Positions 16,948 to 26,632 of a DNA stretch of 64,000 bases are shown here, one piece after another. The stretch is from positions 229,551 to 293,550 of the forward strand of contig NZ_ARQE01000001.1 of the NCBI RefSeq assembly GCF_000382705.1, read 5' to 3'. A program made the translations under genes and the position numbers. The notes below the pieces were generated by a model. That model worked only from the letters and a program-made list of their open reading frames with translations. It was not told the DNA's origin and made no database searches. Every line of letters begins with the position of its first letter. The first letter of the stretch is position 1. The stretch is from Aureimonas ureilytica DSM 18598 = NBRC 106430. GTDB taxonomy: Bacteria > Pseudomonadota > Alphaproteobacteria > Rhizobiales > Rhizobiaceae.

Positions 16948-18792
16948 TCAGTCGAGCTGACGCACCGCGCCCTTGGCGGCGCTGGTGGTCATCGAGGCAT
17001 AGGCCTTCAGCGCGGTCGTGACCTTGCGCTTGCGGATTTCGGCGGGCTTCCAGGCGTCGCGGCCCTTGGCCTCCATCTCGGCGCGGCGGCGCGCGAGTTC
17101 CGCGTCGTTCACCGCGAGATGGATCGAGCGGTTCGGAATGTCGATCTCGATCCGGTCGCCTTCCTCGGCCAGCGCGATCAAGCCGCCTTCCGCCGCTTCC
17201 GGCGAGACGTGGCCGATCGACAGGCCCGAGGAGCCGCCCGAGAAGCGCCCGTCGGTGACGAGGGCGCAGGCCTTTCCGAGGCCCTTCGACTTCAGATAGC
17301 TCGTCGGATAGAGCATTTCCTGCATGCCCGGCCCGCCGCGCGGTCCCTCGTAGCGGATCAGGACGACGTCGCCCGGCTCGATCTGGCCGGACAGGATCGC
17401 CTTCACCGACGCGTCCTGGCTCTCGAAGACGCGGGCGCGGCCGGTGAACTTGAGGATCGATTCATCGACGCCCGCCGTCTTCACGATGCAGCCGTCCTCG
17501 GCGAGATTGCCGTAGAGAACAGCCAAGCCGCCGTCGCGCGAGAAGGCGTGTTCGAGATTGCGGATGACGCCGGCGTCGCGGTCGTCGTCCACATTGTCGA
17601 AGCGGCGATCCTGGCTGAAGGCGACCTGCGTCGGCACGCCGCCCGGCGCGGCGCGGAAGAAGTCGCGAACCGTCTGGCTTTCGGTGCGCTTGATGTCCCA
17701 GCGCTCCAGCGCGGCGCCGAGATTCTCGGCATGGACCGAGCCGACCGAGGTGTCGAGAAGGCCGGCGCGGTCGAGTTCGCCGAGAATGCCCATGATGCCG
17801 CCGGCGCGATGCACGTCCTCCATATGGACATTGGCGATCGAGGGCGCGACCTTGCAGAGCACGGGAACGCGGCGCGACAGGCGGTCGATATCGGCCATGG
17901 TGAAATCCACCTCGGCCTCGTGCGCGGCGGCCAGGAGATGCAGCACCGTGTTGGTGGAGCCGCCCATGGCGATGTCGAGCGTCATGGCGTTCTCGAAGGC
18001 CGCGAAGCTCGCGATGGAGCGCGGCAGGACGCCCGCGTCCTCCTGCTCGTAATAGCGGCGCGCCAGATCGACGATCAGGTGGCCGGCCTCCACGAAGAGG
18101 CGCTTGCGCTCGGCATGGGTCGCGAGCGTCGAGCCGTTGCCGGGCAGCGACAGGCCGAGGGCCTCGGTCAGGCAGTTCATCGAGTTGGCGGTGAACATGC
18201 CCGAACACGAGCCGCAGGTCGGGCAGGCCGAACGCTCGATCGTCTTGACGTCCTCGTCCGAGATGCGGTCGTCGGCGGCCGCGATCATCGCGTCCACGAG
18301 GTCGAGCTTCTTTTCGGTCTGGTCCGGCCAGATCACCTTGCCCGCTTCCATCGGACCGCCCGAGACGAAGACGGCGGGGATGTTGAGGCGCATGGCGGCC
18401 ATCAGCATGCCCGGCGTGATCTTGTCGCAGTTGGAGATGCAGACCATGGCGTCGGCGCAGTGCGCGTTGACCATGTACTCGACCGAGTCGGCGATCAGCT
18501 CGCGCGAGGGCAGCGAGTAGAGCATGCCGTCATGGCCCATCGCGATGCCGTCGTCGACGGCGATCGTGTTGAACTCCTTGGCGACGCCCCCGGCCGCCTC
18601 GATCTCGCGGGCGACGAGCTGGCCGAGGTCCTTCAGATGCACATGGCCCGGCACGAACTGCGTGAAGGAATTGACCACGGCGATGATCGGCTTGCCGAAG
18701 TCGGAATCCTTCATTCCCGTGGCGCGCCAGAGGCCGCGGGCCCCGGCCATGTTGCGGCCATGGGTGGTCGTGCGGGAACGATATGCGGGCAT
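16948..18792 (-). CDS. ilvD: dihydroxy-acid dehydratase IlvD
   Basis: The product is 614 residues from the ATG at 18792, which has AGGAGG five bases upstream. It converts 2,3-dihydroxy-isovalerate and its methylvalerate analogue to the 2-keto acids of valine and isoleucine synthesis. Diagnostic motifs are [15 protein letters not shown] (iron-sulfur Cys and substrate region) and [18 protein letters not shown]. The C-terminal part has [20 protein letters not shown]. The enzyme is cytosolic and carries an Fe-S cluster. It is a single-gene unit; an upstream in-frame extension to 18879 is unlikely given the good ribosome-binding site. Confidence 0.97.
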   Translation of the reverse strand: MPAYRSRTTTHGRNMAGARGLWRATGMKDSDFGKPIIAVVNSFTQFVPGHVHLKDLGQLVAREIEAAGGVAKEFNTIAVDDGIAMGHDGMLYSLPSRELIADSVEYMVNAHCADAMVCISNCDKITPGMLMAAMRLNIPAVFVSGGPMEAGKVIWPDQTEKKLDLVDAMIAAADDRISDEDVKTIERSACPTCGSCSGMFTANSMNCLTEALGLSLPGNGSTLATHAERKRLFVEAGHLIVDLARRYYEQEDAGVLPRSIASFAAFENAMTLDIAMGGSTNTVLHLLAAAHEAEVDFTMADIDRLSRRVPVLCKVAPSIANVHMEDVHRAGGIMGILGELDRAGLLDTSVGSVHAENLGAALERWDIKRTESQTVRDFFRAAPGGVPTQVAFSQDRRFDNVDDDRDAGVIRNLEHAFSRDGGLAVLYGNLAEDGCIVKTAGVDESILKFTGRARVFESQDASVKAILSGQIEPGDVVLIRYEGPRGGPGMQEMLYPTSYLKSKGLGKACALVTDGRFSGGSSGLSIGHVSPEAAEGGLIALAEEGDRIEIDIPNRSIHLAVNDAELARRRAEMEAKGRDAWKPAEIRKRKVTTALKAYASMTTSAAKGAVRQLD

Positions 18793-18931
18793 GAAAACCT
18801 CCTGTGCCCGAGTGGGCGTACCCGCCATTACACCTATTTCCGAATCATTCCAACCACCTGCCGACGGGAGTTTTCGCAAAGCCCATCGCGCGGCAGGCCG
18901 GACCCTTTGACCGGGTTTCCAGACGGACCCT

Positions 18932-19513
18932 TCAGTCCGGCGCCGGCAGGGCGGGCACGAAACGCGGCCGATTGGCCGAAAGATAGGCGAATGTCTGGTC
19001 CGTCACCCCGAGATAGGAAAACAGGGGGCGCGACGTCAGCGAGGTCTCCACGAGGAGGATCGAATCCCCGTCCCCGACGACGGGGAGTTTCGCCGCCAGA
19101 GGGGCGAGGTCGGTCAGCGGAATCTGGGGCGCCTGCGCGCGGGACCAGTCGATCACCATCTTGTCCTTGACCTTCTTCACGCTGGTGACGCGAAACAGGA
19201 CGTCGGCGGGCGCATGCCGCGTGATGGCCAGAAACAGGGCGTGGCTGGCCTTGAGATCGGGCTTTGTGGTGCTGCGCGACAGCACGTCCGAGACCGTGTA
19301 GGTGGCGCGCTCGGCGGTGCGCGAGTCGCGCACCAGGGTGAACACGGTGGTGCCGCCCAGAAGCAGGAGGAGCAGGATCGGCGCGATCAGCGCGAACTCG
19401 ATTCCCGACGTGCCCCGGTGCTCGGCCGCGAAACGGCGGGTCGCGCGCCCGAGCGCGTTCTCCCGCGCCCTCGCCCGCCCGATCCGCCAGGTCCGCCAGG
19501 TCCGCCCTCTCAC
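18932..19513 (-). CDS. TadE-like pilus assembly protein (first of two)
   Basis: The product is 193 residues from a GTG at 19513 that overlaps the stop of the preceding gene (GTGA). The basic N-terminus is followed by [26 protein letters not shown], the class III signal/TadE-like motif with Glu at +5 of the hydrophobic stretch. The remainder is a presumably extracytoplasmic domain ([14 protein letters not shown]). TadE-like proteins are pseudopilins of tight-adherence (Flp) systems. It ends a three-gene overlapping operon, and no ATPase or secretin of a Tad system is in the window. Confidence 0.75.
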   Translation of the reverse strand: MRGRTWRTWRIGRARARENALGRATRRFAAEHRGTSGIEFALIAPILLLLLLGGTTVFTLVRDSRTAERATYTVSDVLSRSTTKPDLKASHALFLAITRHAPADVLFRVTSVKKVKDKMVIDWSRAQAPQIPLTDLAPLAAKLPVVGDGDSILLVETSLTSRPLFSYLGVTDQTFAYLSANRPRFVPALPAPD

Positions 19514-20061
19514 GAGCGTGGCTCGTTCATGAAGGCCGAGGCGGACACGAGGCTGTAGCCGCCTTTCGAATCCTTGTTCATCTGCAGGCCGAGGCCCATG
19601 AAGGGGGCCAGCGGATCGCTGACGAGACAGGCGCGCACATACATGATCTGCCCTTCGTCGCCGGTGGAGAAGCTGACGACCGGCTGGATCGCGGCGCCCC
19701 GGTCGACGCAGGTGGCGCCGGTGGTCGGAAAATCGGCGGCCGACTTCACCGGCGTCATCTCGATCAGGAGCGCCGCTTCGCAGTCGGGCACGATCAGCAT
19801 CCGACCGCACACCGCCTTCTTCATCTCGACTTGCGACTTCGGCGCGTCCTTGGCCGTGCGCACGGCGCGCACGGCGATGTCGAGCGAGCGGTCCAGCAGC
19901 ATGGCCTTGGTCATCATCCAGCCCGCCTCCAGGATCGAGAAGGACAAAGCCAGGAGGAGCGGCGCGACGATGGCGAATTCCAGCGCCGTCGCGCCGGAGC
20001 GGTCCGTGCGCAGAGACCGTTCATGCCTTCGAGCGCTCCTCGCGGCGTCCACCCGGCTCAT
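19510..20061 (-). CDS. TadE-like pilus assembly protein (second)
   Basis: The product is 183 residues. DRSGATALEFAIVAPLLLALSFSILEAG near the N-terminus is the TadE/TadG-type pseudopilin signature. The C-terminal domain contains Cys residues near 82, 90, 114 and 145 that could form disulfides outside the membrane. Its ATG overlaps the upstream tadG-like stop as ATGA, and its stop overlaps the next GTG, so the three genes are translationally coupled. Function in surface-structure assembly is inferred from family and context. Confidence 0.75.
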   Translation of the reverse strand: MSRVDAARSARRHERSLRTDRSGATALEFAIVAPLLLALSFSILEAGWMMTKAMLLDRSLDIAVRAVRTAKDAPKSQVEMKKAVCGRMLIVPDCEAALLIEMTPVKSAADFPTTGATCVDRGAAIQPVVSFSTGDEGQIMYVRACLVSDPLAPFMGLGLQMNKDSKGGYSLVSASAFMNEPRS

Positions 20062-21464
20062 TCGGTGATCCGGATCTTCTGCATCGTGGCGGCGATGGAC
20101 TTGAACGCCTGGCCCATGTCGAGCCCGTCCACCTTGTAGGCATAGGCCGGCTTGGAGGCGCAGCGCGCGATCGTGGCGGCTGTGTCGTCCGACACTTTGA
20201 AGGCGATCGTGAAGATCGTGATGCCCTCGGATTTCGCGTAGCTGCAGACCTGCTCGTAGTGGCTCTTGGCCTGCCCTTCGGAATAGGCCGGCGCGGGAGA
20301 GGTCACGTACATGCCCCAACCGCTGATATTGTCGCCGGTGACGACATAGGACTCCCTCTTGTTGGGGAATTTCGGCAGAATCTCACTATAGGCCTTGTCG
20401 GTCGGGCGCGGCTGGAAGCCGATCTGCCCGTCGGTCATCAGGACGATGAACTTCAGCGTGTCCTTGTCGTCGAAGGCGACGGGCCGGGCGCGGAAGCTCG
20501 CGGGGATGGACACGTCCGCCTTGTTGGCCACAGCCGAGAGGATCGGCCGCATGGATGGATTGAGCAGGAGCTCGGCCCATTTCATGCCGTAGGCGGTGCC
20601 CGTGCCGTCATAGGGATAGAGCGCGTCCACACCCGCCTTCAGCTTGGCGATGTCATTGGTCATGTAGGTGATGGGCGCGCCGTCCGCGCACCACCAGGGC
20701 TTCTTGGCGGAAGCGTTGATATTGTAATAGCTGAAATGCGGGGTCTGCTCCCGGTCCACGAAGCTCGGCAAGCCGGCGGCGAAATCCTGGGGCAGAAGGT
20801 CGAAGCAGTAGGAATAGTCGTGCCGCTTGGGATAGGGCAGCGGGCGCCGTGTGTATTCCTGACTGACGACGTGTTCGAACAGGCTCTTGCCGACATTCAC
20901 CTGCCCCGCGAAGGGCACGATGCTGATCGAGGTCGTGTCCTTGGTGTCCTTGGTCAGAACCGTGTCGAGAAAGTCCTTCGCCGCCGGGCGAAGCTGCCCG
21001 ATGCCGCCATTGTCCTGCATGGAGCCCGAGATATCGAGCACCATGGAAATCTCGAAGCTCCGGCGCTGGTCCTCGGCGGTGGACTTGGCCTTGAGGTCGA
21101 GATTGCTCGAGCCGATCAGCCCGAGAAACACGGTGCTGTAGGGAAGGCTCGCCGTGGCCGTCACCTTGCGCGAGTTGAGCGTGCGCGTTTCCTGAACGTC
21201 CAGCGTCACCTTCTCGCCATTGGGAATGGTCTTCAGGTAGCTCTTGACGACGGCGGTGGCGTCCTCCGTCTGCTTCATGGCGGCGGCCGCGAGAACGCCC
21301 CGGTCCAGCGCGTCCTGCAAGGCGATCCGGCCGTGCTCGTAGAGGCCGAGATCGACCGCGCCGCCCACGGTCAGAAGCATGGGAACGATGAGGGCGGCCG
21401 TCATGATCGGCACGCTGCCACTCCTTTCGGACCGCAAACGCGCGCGCGCAGGCCGCAGGATCAT
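20058..21464 (-). CDS. TadG-like protein with von Willebrand factor A domain
   Basis: The product is 468 residues with GGGAGAG six bases before the ATG at 21464. The N-terminus (RSERSGSVPIMTAALIVPMLLTVGGAVDLG) is the TadG/RcpC-like membrane anchor. From about residue 140 a vWA domain begins with the MIDAS motif DISGS (VLDISGSM) and later has VLMTDGQIGF. Several Cys residues and a Trp/Tyr-rich loop lie between. TadG-type proteins are thought to anchor or regulate Flp pili at the envelope. It is first in the three-gene operon. Confidence 0.85.
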   Translation of the reverse strand: MILRPARARLRSERSGSVPIMTAALIVPMLLTVGGAVDLGLYEHGRIALQDALDRGVLAAAAMKQTEDATAVVKSYLKTIPNGEKVTLDVQETRTLNSRKVTATASLPYSTVFLGLIGSSNLDLKAKSTAEDQRRSFEISMVLDISGSMQDNGGIGQLRPAAKDFLDTVLTKDTKDTTSISIVPFAGQVNVGKSLFEHVVSQEYTRRPLPYPKRHDYSYCFDLLPQDFAAGLPSFVDREQTPHFSYYNINASAKKPWWCADGAPITYMTNDIAKLKAGVDALYPYDGTGTAYGMKWAELLLNPSMRPILSAVANKADVSIPASFRARPVAFDDKDTLKFIVLMTDGQIGFQPRPTDKAYSEILPKFPNKRESYVVTGDNISGWGMYVTSPAPAYSEGQAKSHYEQVCSYAKSEGITIFTIAFKVSDDTAATIARCASKPAYAYKVDGLDMGQAFKSIAATMQKIRITE

Positions 21465-21701
21465 CGTTTTCTCTCCCGAATGAACGGGACATTCGTACCA
21501 TTGCCGGCCTTAACGAATGCAGAACCGCAGCATCCCTTCTTTGGGACTGATGAACAAATGGCAAACGCCACATGGGCAAACTGTGCACACCGATCACGCT
21601 GGCGTGAAAGTCATCCGCGTGTCATGGACCCCGCCTATGCGCCGGGGCAAACTCGAATGGTGCGCCGCCCTTACGGCGCACGGCCTGTTGGGAGTCTGTC
21701 G

Positions 21702-22679
21702 ATGCTGCGTTTCTGGGGCCTTGCGGCCAGCCTGTCCGTCCTCGCCCTCGCGCTGCCCGCCGGCGCGGCGGAGAAGATCACGCTCTACACGAGCCAGCCC
21801 AACGAGGACGCGCAGGCGACCGTCGACGCCTTCAAGGCCAAGCATCCGGACGTCGAGGTCGAGTGGGTCCGCGAGGGCACGACCAAGATCATGGCCAAGC
21901 TCCAGGCCGAGTTCACCGCCGGCAGCCCGCAGCCCGACGTGCTTCTGATCGCCGACAGCGTGACCATGGAAGGCCTGAAGCGCGACGACCGGCTCATGCC
22001 CTTCCCCGAAGCCAAGACCGAGGGCTTCGATAAGGCGCTGATCGACAAGGACCACACCTATTTCTCGACCAAGCTCATCACCACGGGTCTGGTGGGCAAC
22101 ACGCAGGCCGGCGAAGCGCCGCGCGCCTGGAAGGATCTCCTGAAGCCCGACATGGCGGCGCGCACCACCATGCCGAGCCCGCTCACCTCGGGCGCGGCGC
22201 TGGTGCATGTGGCGACGCTCGCGCAGAACCCGGATTTCGGCTGGGCCTATTGGGACGCGCTCGCCAAGGGCGGCATGACGGCGACCGGCGGCAACGGCGC
22301 GGTGATGAAGTCCGTCGCCGGCGGCGAGAAGGCCTATGGCATGGTGGTGGACTATCTGCCGATCCGCGAAGCGGCCAAGGGCTCGCCGGTCGGCTTCCAG
22401 TTCCCGACGGAGGGCGTGTCCGCCGTCACCGAGCCGGTCGCGATCCTGAAGACCGCCAAGAACCCGGAGGGCGCCAAGCTCTTCGTCGATTTCCTCCTGA
22501 GCGAAGACGGGCAGAGGCTCGCGGCCAGCCAAGGCTACCTGCCGGCGCGCGACGGCGTCGCCGGCCCCGCCGGCTTCCCCAAGCGCGAAGACATCAAGCT
22601 CCTGCCCTTCGACGCGGCCAAGGCGCTGGCCGACGAGACGGAGAACAAGAAGCGCTTCTCCGAGCTCTTCGGCGGTTGA
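21702..22679 (+). CDS. iron(III)-type ABC transporter substrate-binding protein
   Basis: The product is 325 residues from the ATG at 21702 (GGGAG seven bases upstream). A signal peptide ending AAGA-type (ALPAGAAEK) leads into ITLYTSQPNEDAQATVDAFKAKHPDVEVEWVREGTTK, the typical opening of periplasmic binding proteins of the AfuA/FutA/PhnS group. GQRLAASQGYLPAR near the C-terminus is also family-typical. The substrate could be ferric iron or a phosphonate/organophosphate; sequence alone does not settle this. The permease follows 10 bases downstream. A GTGCGCCG hairpin (21660-21681) lies just before the ribosome-binding site. Confidence 0.85.
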   Translation: MLRFWGLAASLSVLALALPAGAAEKITLYTSQPNEDAQATVDAFKAKHPDVEVEWVREGTTKIMAKLQAEFTAGSPQPDVLLIADSVTMEGLKRDDRLMPFPEAKTEGFDKALIDKDHTYFSTKLITTGLVGNTQAGEAPRAWKDLLKPDMAARTTMPSPLTSGAALVHVATLAQNPDFGWAYWDALAKGGMTATGGNGAVMKSVAGGEKAYGMVVDYLPIREAAKGSPVGFQFPTEGVSAVTEPVAILKTAKNPEGAKLFVDFLLSEDGQRLAASQGYLPARDGVAGPAGFPKREDIKLLPFDAAKALADETENKKRFSELFGG

Positions 22680-22689
22680 TCGGCACGAC

Positions 22690-24378
22690 GTGAAGCTGGC
22701 CGGTTCCGAACGCCTGACCGTCGCGGCGCTGGCCGCGCTGGTCGCCCTTTTCTGCGTCCTGCCCGTCGCGCGGCTGGCCTTCGAGGCCGTGCTGCCCGGC
22801 GGGCGCCTCGACCCCAGGCTCGCGCTCGGCGTCCTGCAGGCGCGCTCCACCTGGGTCGCGACGCTCCACACGCTGGAAAGCGCGGCGGTGGGCACGCTGA
22901 TCGCGGTGGCGCTCGGCCTCGTTCTGGCCCTTCTCGTCGGCCTCACCGACATTCGCGGCAAGACGGCGCTGGTGTTCTTCGCGCTTCTGCCGGCGATGAT
23001 CCCGCCGCAGGTGACGGCGCTCGCCTGGGCGCAGCTCTTCGGCCCCTCCAGCCCGCTCCTGCGCACGCTCGGCCTCGCCCCGCCGATCGGCACGCCCAAT
23101 CCGCTCTACAGCGCCGGCGGCATCATGCTGCTGCTCGGCGTCCAGCACGCCCCGCTCGTGTTCCTGTCGGTGCGCGCGGGCCTGCGCGCCCTGCCGCGCG
23201 ATCTCGTGGAAGCGGCGCGCGCCTGCGGGGCGAGCCGGCGCCGCGTGCTTCTCACCGTCATCCTGCCGGTCATGACGCCGCCGCTGGTGGCCGGCGCGGC
23301 GATCGCCTTCGTGTCGGCGGTCGGCAATTTCGGCATTCCCGCGCTTCTCGGCATTCCCGCCGGCTACACCGTCCTGCCGACGCTCATCTACCAGCGCCTC
23401 GCCGGCTTCGGCCCGGCGATCATCGGCGAAACGGCGGTGCTGTCGATTCTCGTCGGCCTCGTCGCCTTTGCCGGCTTCGCGGTCCAGGGGCTCGCGCTGC
23501 GGGGGCGCGATTATCGCCTGAGCGGCACCGGCGCGCCGCTCGAGCCCTTCGCGCTCGGCCGCTGGCGTCCCCTCGCCGAGGCCCTGGTGGTGGGTCTCAT
23601 GCTGGTGATCGTCGCGGCCCCCCTTCTCGGCCTCCTCGCGACCTCGCTCGTGCCGGCCTATGGCGTGCCGCTCGGCCCCGGCACGGCGACCCTCGGCAAT
23701 TATGCGGAGGTCCTGTTCCGGCAGGACGTGACGGTGCGCGCCTTCCGCAACTCGGCCGCCCTGTCGCTCGGGGCGGCGCTGGTTCTGGCGCTCATCGCCG
23801 TGCCGCTCGGCATGCTTCTCGTCTGGCGGGGAAGCCGGCTCCTGCGCGCGCTGTCGGCGGCGGCCGACATTCCCTATGCGCTGCCCGGCATCGTGCTCGG
23901 CATCGCCTCCATTCTCCTGTTCCTGAAGCCGCTGCCCCTTTTCGGCTTCAGCCTCTACAACACGATCTGGATCATCTTCTTCGCCTATCTCGCGCGCTTC
24001 CTGGTTCTGGAACTGCGCCCGATCGTGGCGGGCCTGCGCCAGCTCGACCCGGCGCTGGACGAGGCCGCGCGCATGACGGGCGCGGGCTTCCTTTTTCGCC
24101 TGCGCACCGTGATCCTGCCGCTCGTCTCGCCCATGGCGGCCGCCGGCGCGATCCTCGTCTTCATGACCGCCTTCAACGAGCTGACGGTCTCGGCGCTTCT
24201 CTGGTCGGCGGGCAACGAGACGCTCGGCGTCGCCGTGTTCAATCTGGACGATTCCGGCAACGCGCCGCTCGCCTCCGCGCTCGCCAGCGTGACGGTGGTG
24301 GTGATTCTGGCCCTGATGGCGCTCGGCTCGGCCCTCGCCCCGCTTCTGCCGCGCGGCGCCCTGCCCTGGACGAAATAA
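22690..24378 (+). CDS. ABC transporter permease, two fused transmembrane domains (iron type)
   Basis: The product is 562 residues starting with GTG at 22690. About twelve membrane helices form two repeated halves, each with a coupling-loop EAA motif (EAARACGASRRRVLLTVILPVM near 180 and DEAARMTGAGFLFRLRTVILPLV near 455). This is the FbpB/AfuB arrangement. It forms the membrane channel for the binding protein encoded immediately upstream. The gene ends 7 bases before the stop of a convergent ABC ATPase gene, which probably supplies the energy. Confidence 0.9.
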   Translation: MKLAGSERLTVAALAALVALFCVLPVARLAFEAVLPGGRLDPRLALGVLQARSTWVATLHTLESAAVGTLIAVALGLVLALLVGLTDIRGKTALVFFALLPAMIPPQVTALAWAQLFGPSSPLLRTLGLAPPIGTPNPLYSAGGIMLLLGVQHAPLVFLSVRAGLRALPRDLVEAARACGASRRRVLLTVILPVMTPPLVAGAAIAFVSAVGNFGIPALLGIPAGYTVLPTLIYQRLAGFGPAIIGETAVLSILVGLVAFAGFAVQGLALRGRDYRLSGTGAPLEPFALGRWRPLAEALVVGLMLVIVAAPLLGLLATSLVPAYGVPLGPGTATLGNYAEVLFRQDVTVRAFRNSAALSLGAALVLALIAVPLGMLLVWRGSRLLRALSAAADIPYALPGIVLGIASILLFLKPLPLFGFSLYNTIWIIFFAYLARFLVLELRPIVAGLRQLDPALDEAARMTGAGFLFRLRTVILPLVSPMAAAGAILVFMTAFNELTVSALLWSAGNETLGVAVFNLDDSGNAPLASALASVTVVVILALMALGSALAPLLPRGALPWTK

Positions 24379-24385
24379 CCCGCGC

Positions 24386-25495
24386 TCAGGCCGGCACGGG
24401 CTCGCAGGCTGTCGCCGCCACGGCCGCGCCGTCCGGCAGGAGCCAGCCATCGCGCAGGGCGACCCGCACGGTTTCGCCCTCCGCGCGCCTGTGTGGCGCG
24501 TTGAGCGCAAGGCGCGTGCCGGGCGCGGCCAGAGGCTCCACGACGAGCCGCACATGCGAGCCCTTGAAGGTCGAGGACAGGACGCGCGCCGCAAAGCCCT
24601 CGGGACCGTCGATTTCCAGATCCTCCGCCCGCAGGCAGACCCGCCCCATCCGGCCCGCGAGCGGACGCGCCCCGGCCGCGCAGCGGATGTCGGCCTGCGT
24701 GCCGAACAGGCGCACGCGCGCATGGCCATCGCCCGGAGCGAGGAGGATCTCGGCATCCGCGATCGCGCCATGGCCGACGAAGCGGGCGACCGCCTCGCTC
24801 GCGGGCTCGGCATAAAGGGTCGCCGGCGCGCTCGCCTGGAGAATGCGCCCACGCTCCATCACCGCGATCCGGTCGGCCAGCGCCATGGCCTCGCCCTGGT
24901 CGTGCGTGACATAGACGAGCGTCGCGCCCGTGCGCTTGTGGAAGGCGCGGAAGGTTTCCTCCATGGAGGCGCGCAAATGCACGTCGAGATTGGCGAGCGG
25001 CTCGTCCAGGAGCACGATGCCGGGCTCCATGGCGAGGCAGCGGGCGAGCGCGACGCGCTGGCGCTGGCCGCCCGACAGATCGGCCGGACGCCGCGCCTCG
25101 AAACCCGAAAGGTCCACCGCCGCCAGCGCTTCGGCCACCTTCTGCGCCTGGCTCGCGCCGCGCACGCCCTTCACCCGCAGGGGATAGCCGACATTCTCGC
25201 CAACGGTCATATGCGGCCAGAGCGCGTAGGACTGGAAGACGATCGCGACGTTGCGCGCCTCGGGCTGCACGAAGCAGCCCGGCCCGGCGATCAGCCTGTC
25301 GTCGAAGCGAAGCCGCCCGGCGCTCGGCGTCTCGAAACCGGCGATCAGGCGCAGAAGCGTCGTCTTGCCGCAACCGGACGGGCCGAGCAGGGCCAGGAAC
25401 TCGCCCGCCCTGATCTCCAGCGACACGTCGTCCAGCGCCGCCGGCCCCCGGTCGAAGCGCCGCGTCAGTCCTTCGAGATGGATGGATACGGCCAT
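24386..25495 (-). CDS. ABC transporter ATP-binding protein (FbpC/PotA type)
   Basis: The product is 369 residues from the ATG at 25495. Walker A (GPSGCGKTT, about 39-47), Q-loop (VFQSYALWPHM), signature LSGGQRQR, Walker B (IVLLDEP) and the switch His (VTHDQGEAM) are all present. A C-terminal TOBE-type domain follows (about 245-369). The family energises iron, polyamine, sulfate or sugar uptake. It lies tail to tail with the fused permease, 7 bases apart and on the opposite strand, so it is not co-transcribed with it. Partnership is likely but inferred. Confidence 0.9.
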   Translation of the reverse strand: MAVSIHLEGLTRRFDRGPAALDDVSLEIRAGEFLALLGPSGCGKTTLLRLIAGFETPSAGRLRFDDRLIAGPGCFVQPEARNVAIVFQSYALWPHMTVGENVGYPLRVKGVRGASQAQKVAEALAAVDLSGFEARRPADLSGGQRQRVALARCLAMEPGIVLLDEPLANLDVHLRASMEETFRAFHKRTGATLVYVTHDQGEAMALADRIAVMERGRILQASAPATLYAEPASEAVARFVGHGAIADAEILLAPGDGHARVRLFGTQADIRCAAGARPLAGRMGRVCLRAEDLEIDGPEGFAARVLSSTFKGSHVRLVVEPLAAPGTRLALNAPHRRAEGETVRVALRDGWLLPDGAAVAATACEPVPA

Positions 25496-25874
25496 GACCT
25501 GTTCCGAACGCGTGTGAAGACTGTTTGACATGAGGGGCAGCGGCTGGCCGGCCGGACGGTTTTCAGCCGTCCCGTCCCGCCGGATGCCGAGCCGGTAGCT
25601 TCGAGGAGAATGAGAGAAGCGCGGCCGGCCCGGCCGAGTGGTCGAAGAGCCCCTTGGGTTTTCGTCGATTTTCCAGGGGCCTGACATGACGCGATGACAT
25701 CCCGATGACAAGCGCTGCGACGGCTTTCCGCCCCTCCCTCAAACGTGAAGGGAAAACAGCTCGGGGCCGCACAAAAAGCTTGTGCACGTCGGAACATTCG
25801 ATCGGGTCGCGCGCTTCTGCTCCCGAATGATGTGTCGATCGGATGACGAGACACACGAAAGATTGGAGCCCACG

Positions 25875-26270
25875 ATGAAGACCCTTGCCATCACCCTCTC
25901 CGCCTTCGCTCTCATGGGCGGCGTCGCCGTGGCGCAGACCCTCCCCGCCCCGACGTCGGGCACCAAGGAGTCCATGAGCACCGTTCCGGTTCCGGGCAAC
26001 ACTTCGGGCATCGACAGCACGATGCCGGCCGATGCCGCCTCCACCGTGACGACCACGATGGACGCGCCGGTCGTGACCGACCAGACGAGCACCAGCTCCG
26101 TCCCGGTTCCGGGCAATGACTCGGGCATCGACAGCACCATGCCGGCCGACGCCGCCTCGCGCGTGATTGTGCCGACCGATGCGGTTCCCGCCGACACGCA
26201 GGCCGGCCGCTCCTCGGTTCCGGTCCCGGGCAACACGTCGGGCATCGACTCGACCGCGCCGGTCCGCTGA
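25875..26270 (+). CDS. small secreted protein with three VPVPGN-SGIDST repeats
   Basis: The product is 131 residues from the ATG at 25875 (GGAG six bases upstream). A signal peptide (MKTLAITLSAFALMGGVAVAQ) is followed by a Thr/Ser/Pro/Ala-rich mature chain with almost no basic residues and no Cys. Three copies of S-S/T-VPVPGN-T/D-SGIDST start at bases 25977, 26094 and 26211, exactly 117 bases (39 residues) apart; the first two also share MPADAAS. The gene is followed by a strong terminator and is monocistronic. I recognise no family. It is probably periplasmic or exported; its role is unknown. Confidence 0.8.
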   Translation: MKTLAITLSAFALMGGVAVAQTLPAPTSGTKESMSTVPVPGNTSGIDSTMPADAASTVTTTMDAPVVTDQTSTSSVPVPGNDSGIDSTMPADAASRVIVPTDAVPADTQAGRSSVPVPGNTSGIDSTAPVR

Positions 26271-26302
26271 ACCGACAGGCGTTCCAGCCAAGCTGAAAGA
26301 GG

Positions 26303-26333
26303 GGGTGCATCCGTCAGGATGCGCCCTTTTTTT
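26303..26333 (+). terminator. intrinsic terminator of the repeat-protein gene
   Basis: GGGTGCATCC and GGATGCGCCC pair across a 4-base loop with one T-G wobble, followed by seven Ts (26327-26333). It lies 33 bases after the stop. Confidence 0.85.
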
Positions 26334-26559
26334 GCGCGGGATGCGCAAGCGCCTCCCGGCGAGGAGGCGGGTTTGCAGGCAGACCGGACGAGGGTTGGCC
26401 CGTCGCCCCGGCTCGTTTCACTCGCAGTCCATGACGCCCAGGCGCGGCCTCCGGCCGTCAAGATTTCCCCCTTGCGCCTCAAGCTGGAGCCGGCGCGCTC
26501 CCGGCTCCAGCGCGCCGCGGCTTCCCGGGTGTCGGTCCGACGCACCTTCGGCACGACAC

Positions 26560-26594
26560 GAAAGAAGGGGCGCCCTTCGGGCGCCCCTTCTTTC
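26560..26594. terminator. perfect 16-bp inverted repeat after the chemoreceptor gene
   Basis: Arms at 26560-26575 and 26579-26594 are perfectly complementary with a 3-base loop; each begins or ends with GAAAGAAGGGG or its complement. It is 38 bases beyond the stop of the minus-strand chemoreceptor gene and probably terminates it. The 330 bases between 26300 and 26632 hold only this and the preceding terminator. Confidence 0.6.
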
Positions 26595-26632
26595 AAACCA
26601 GAAAGCGGATGCCGCCCGGACGGCGCCTCGGC

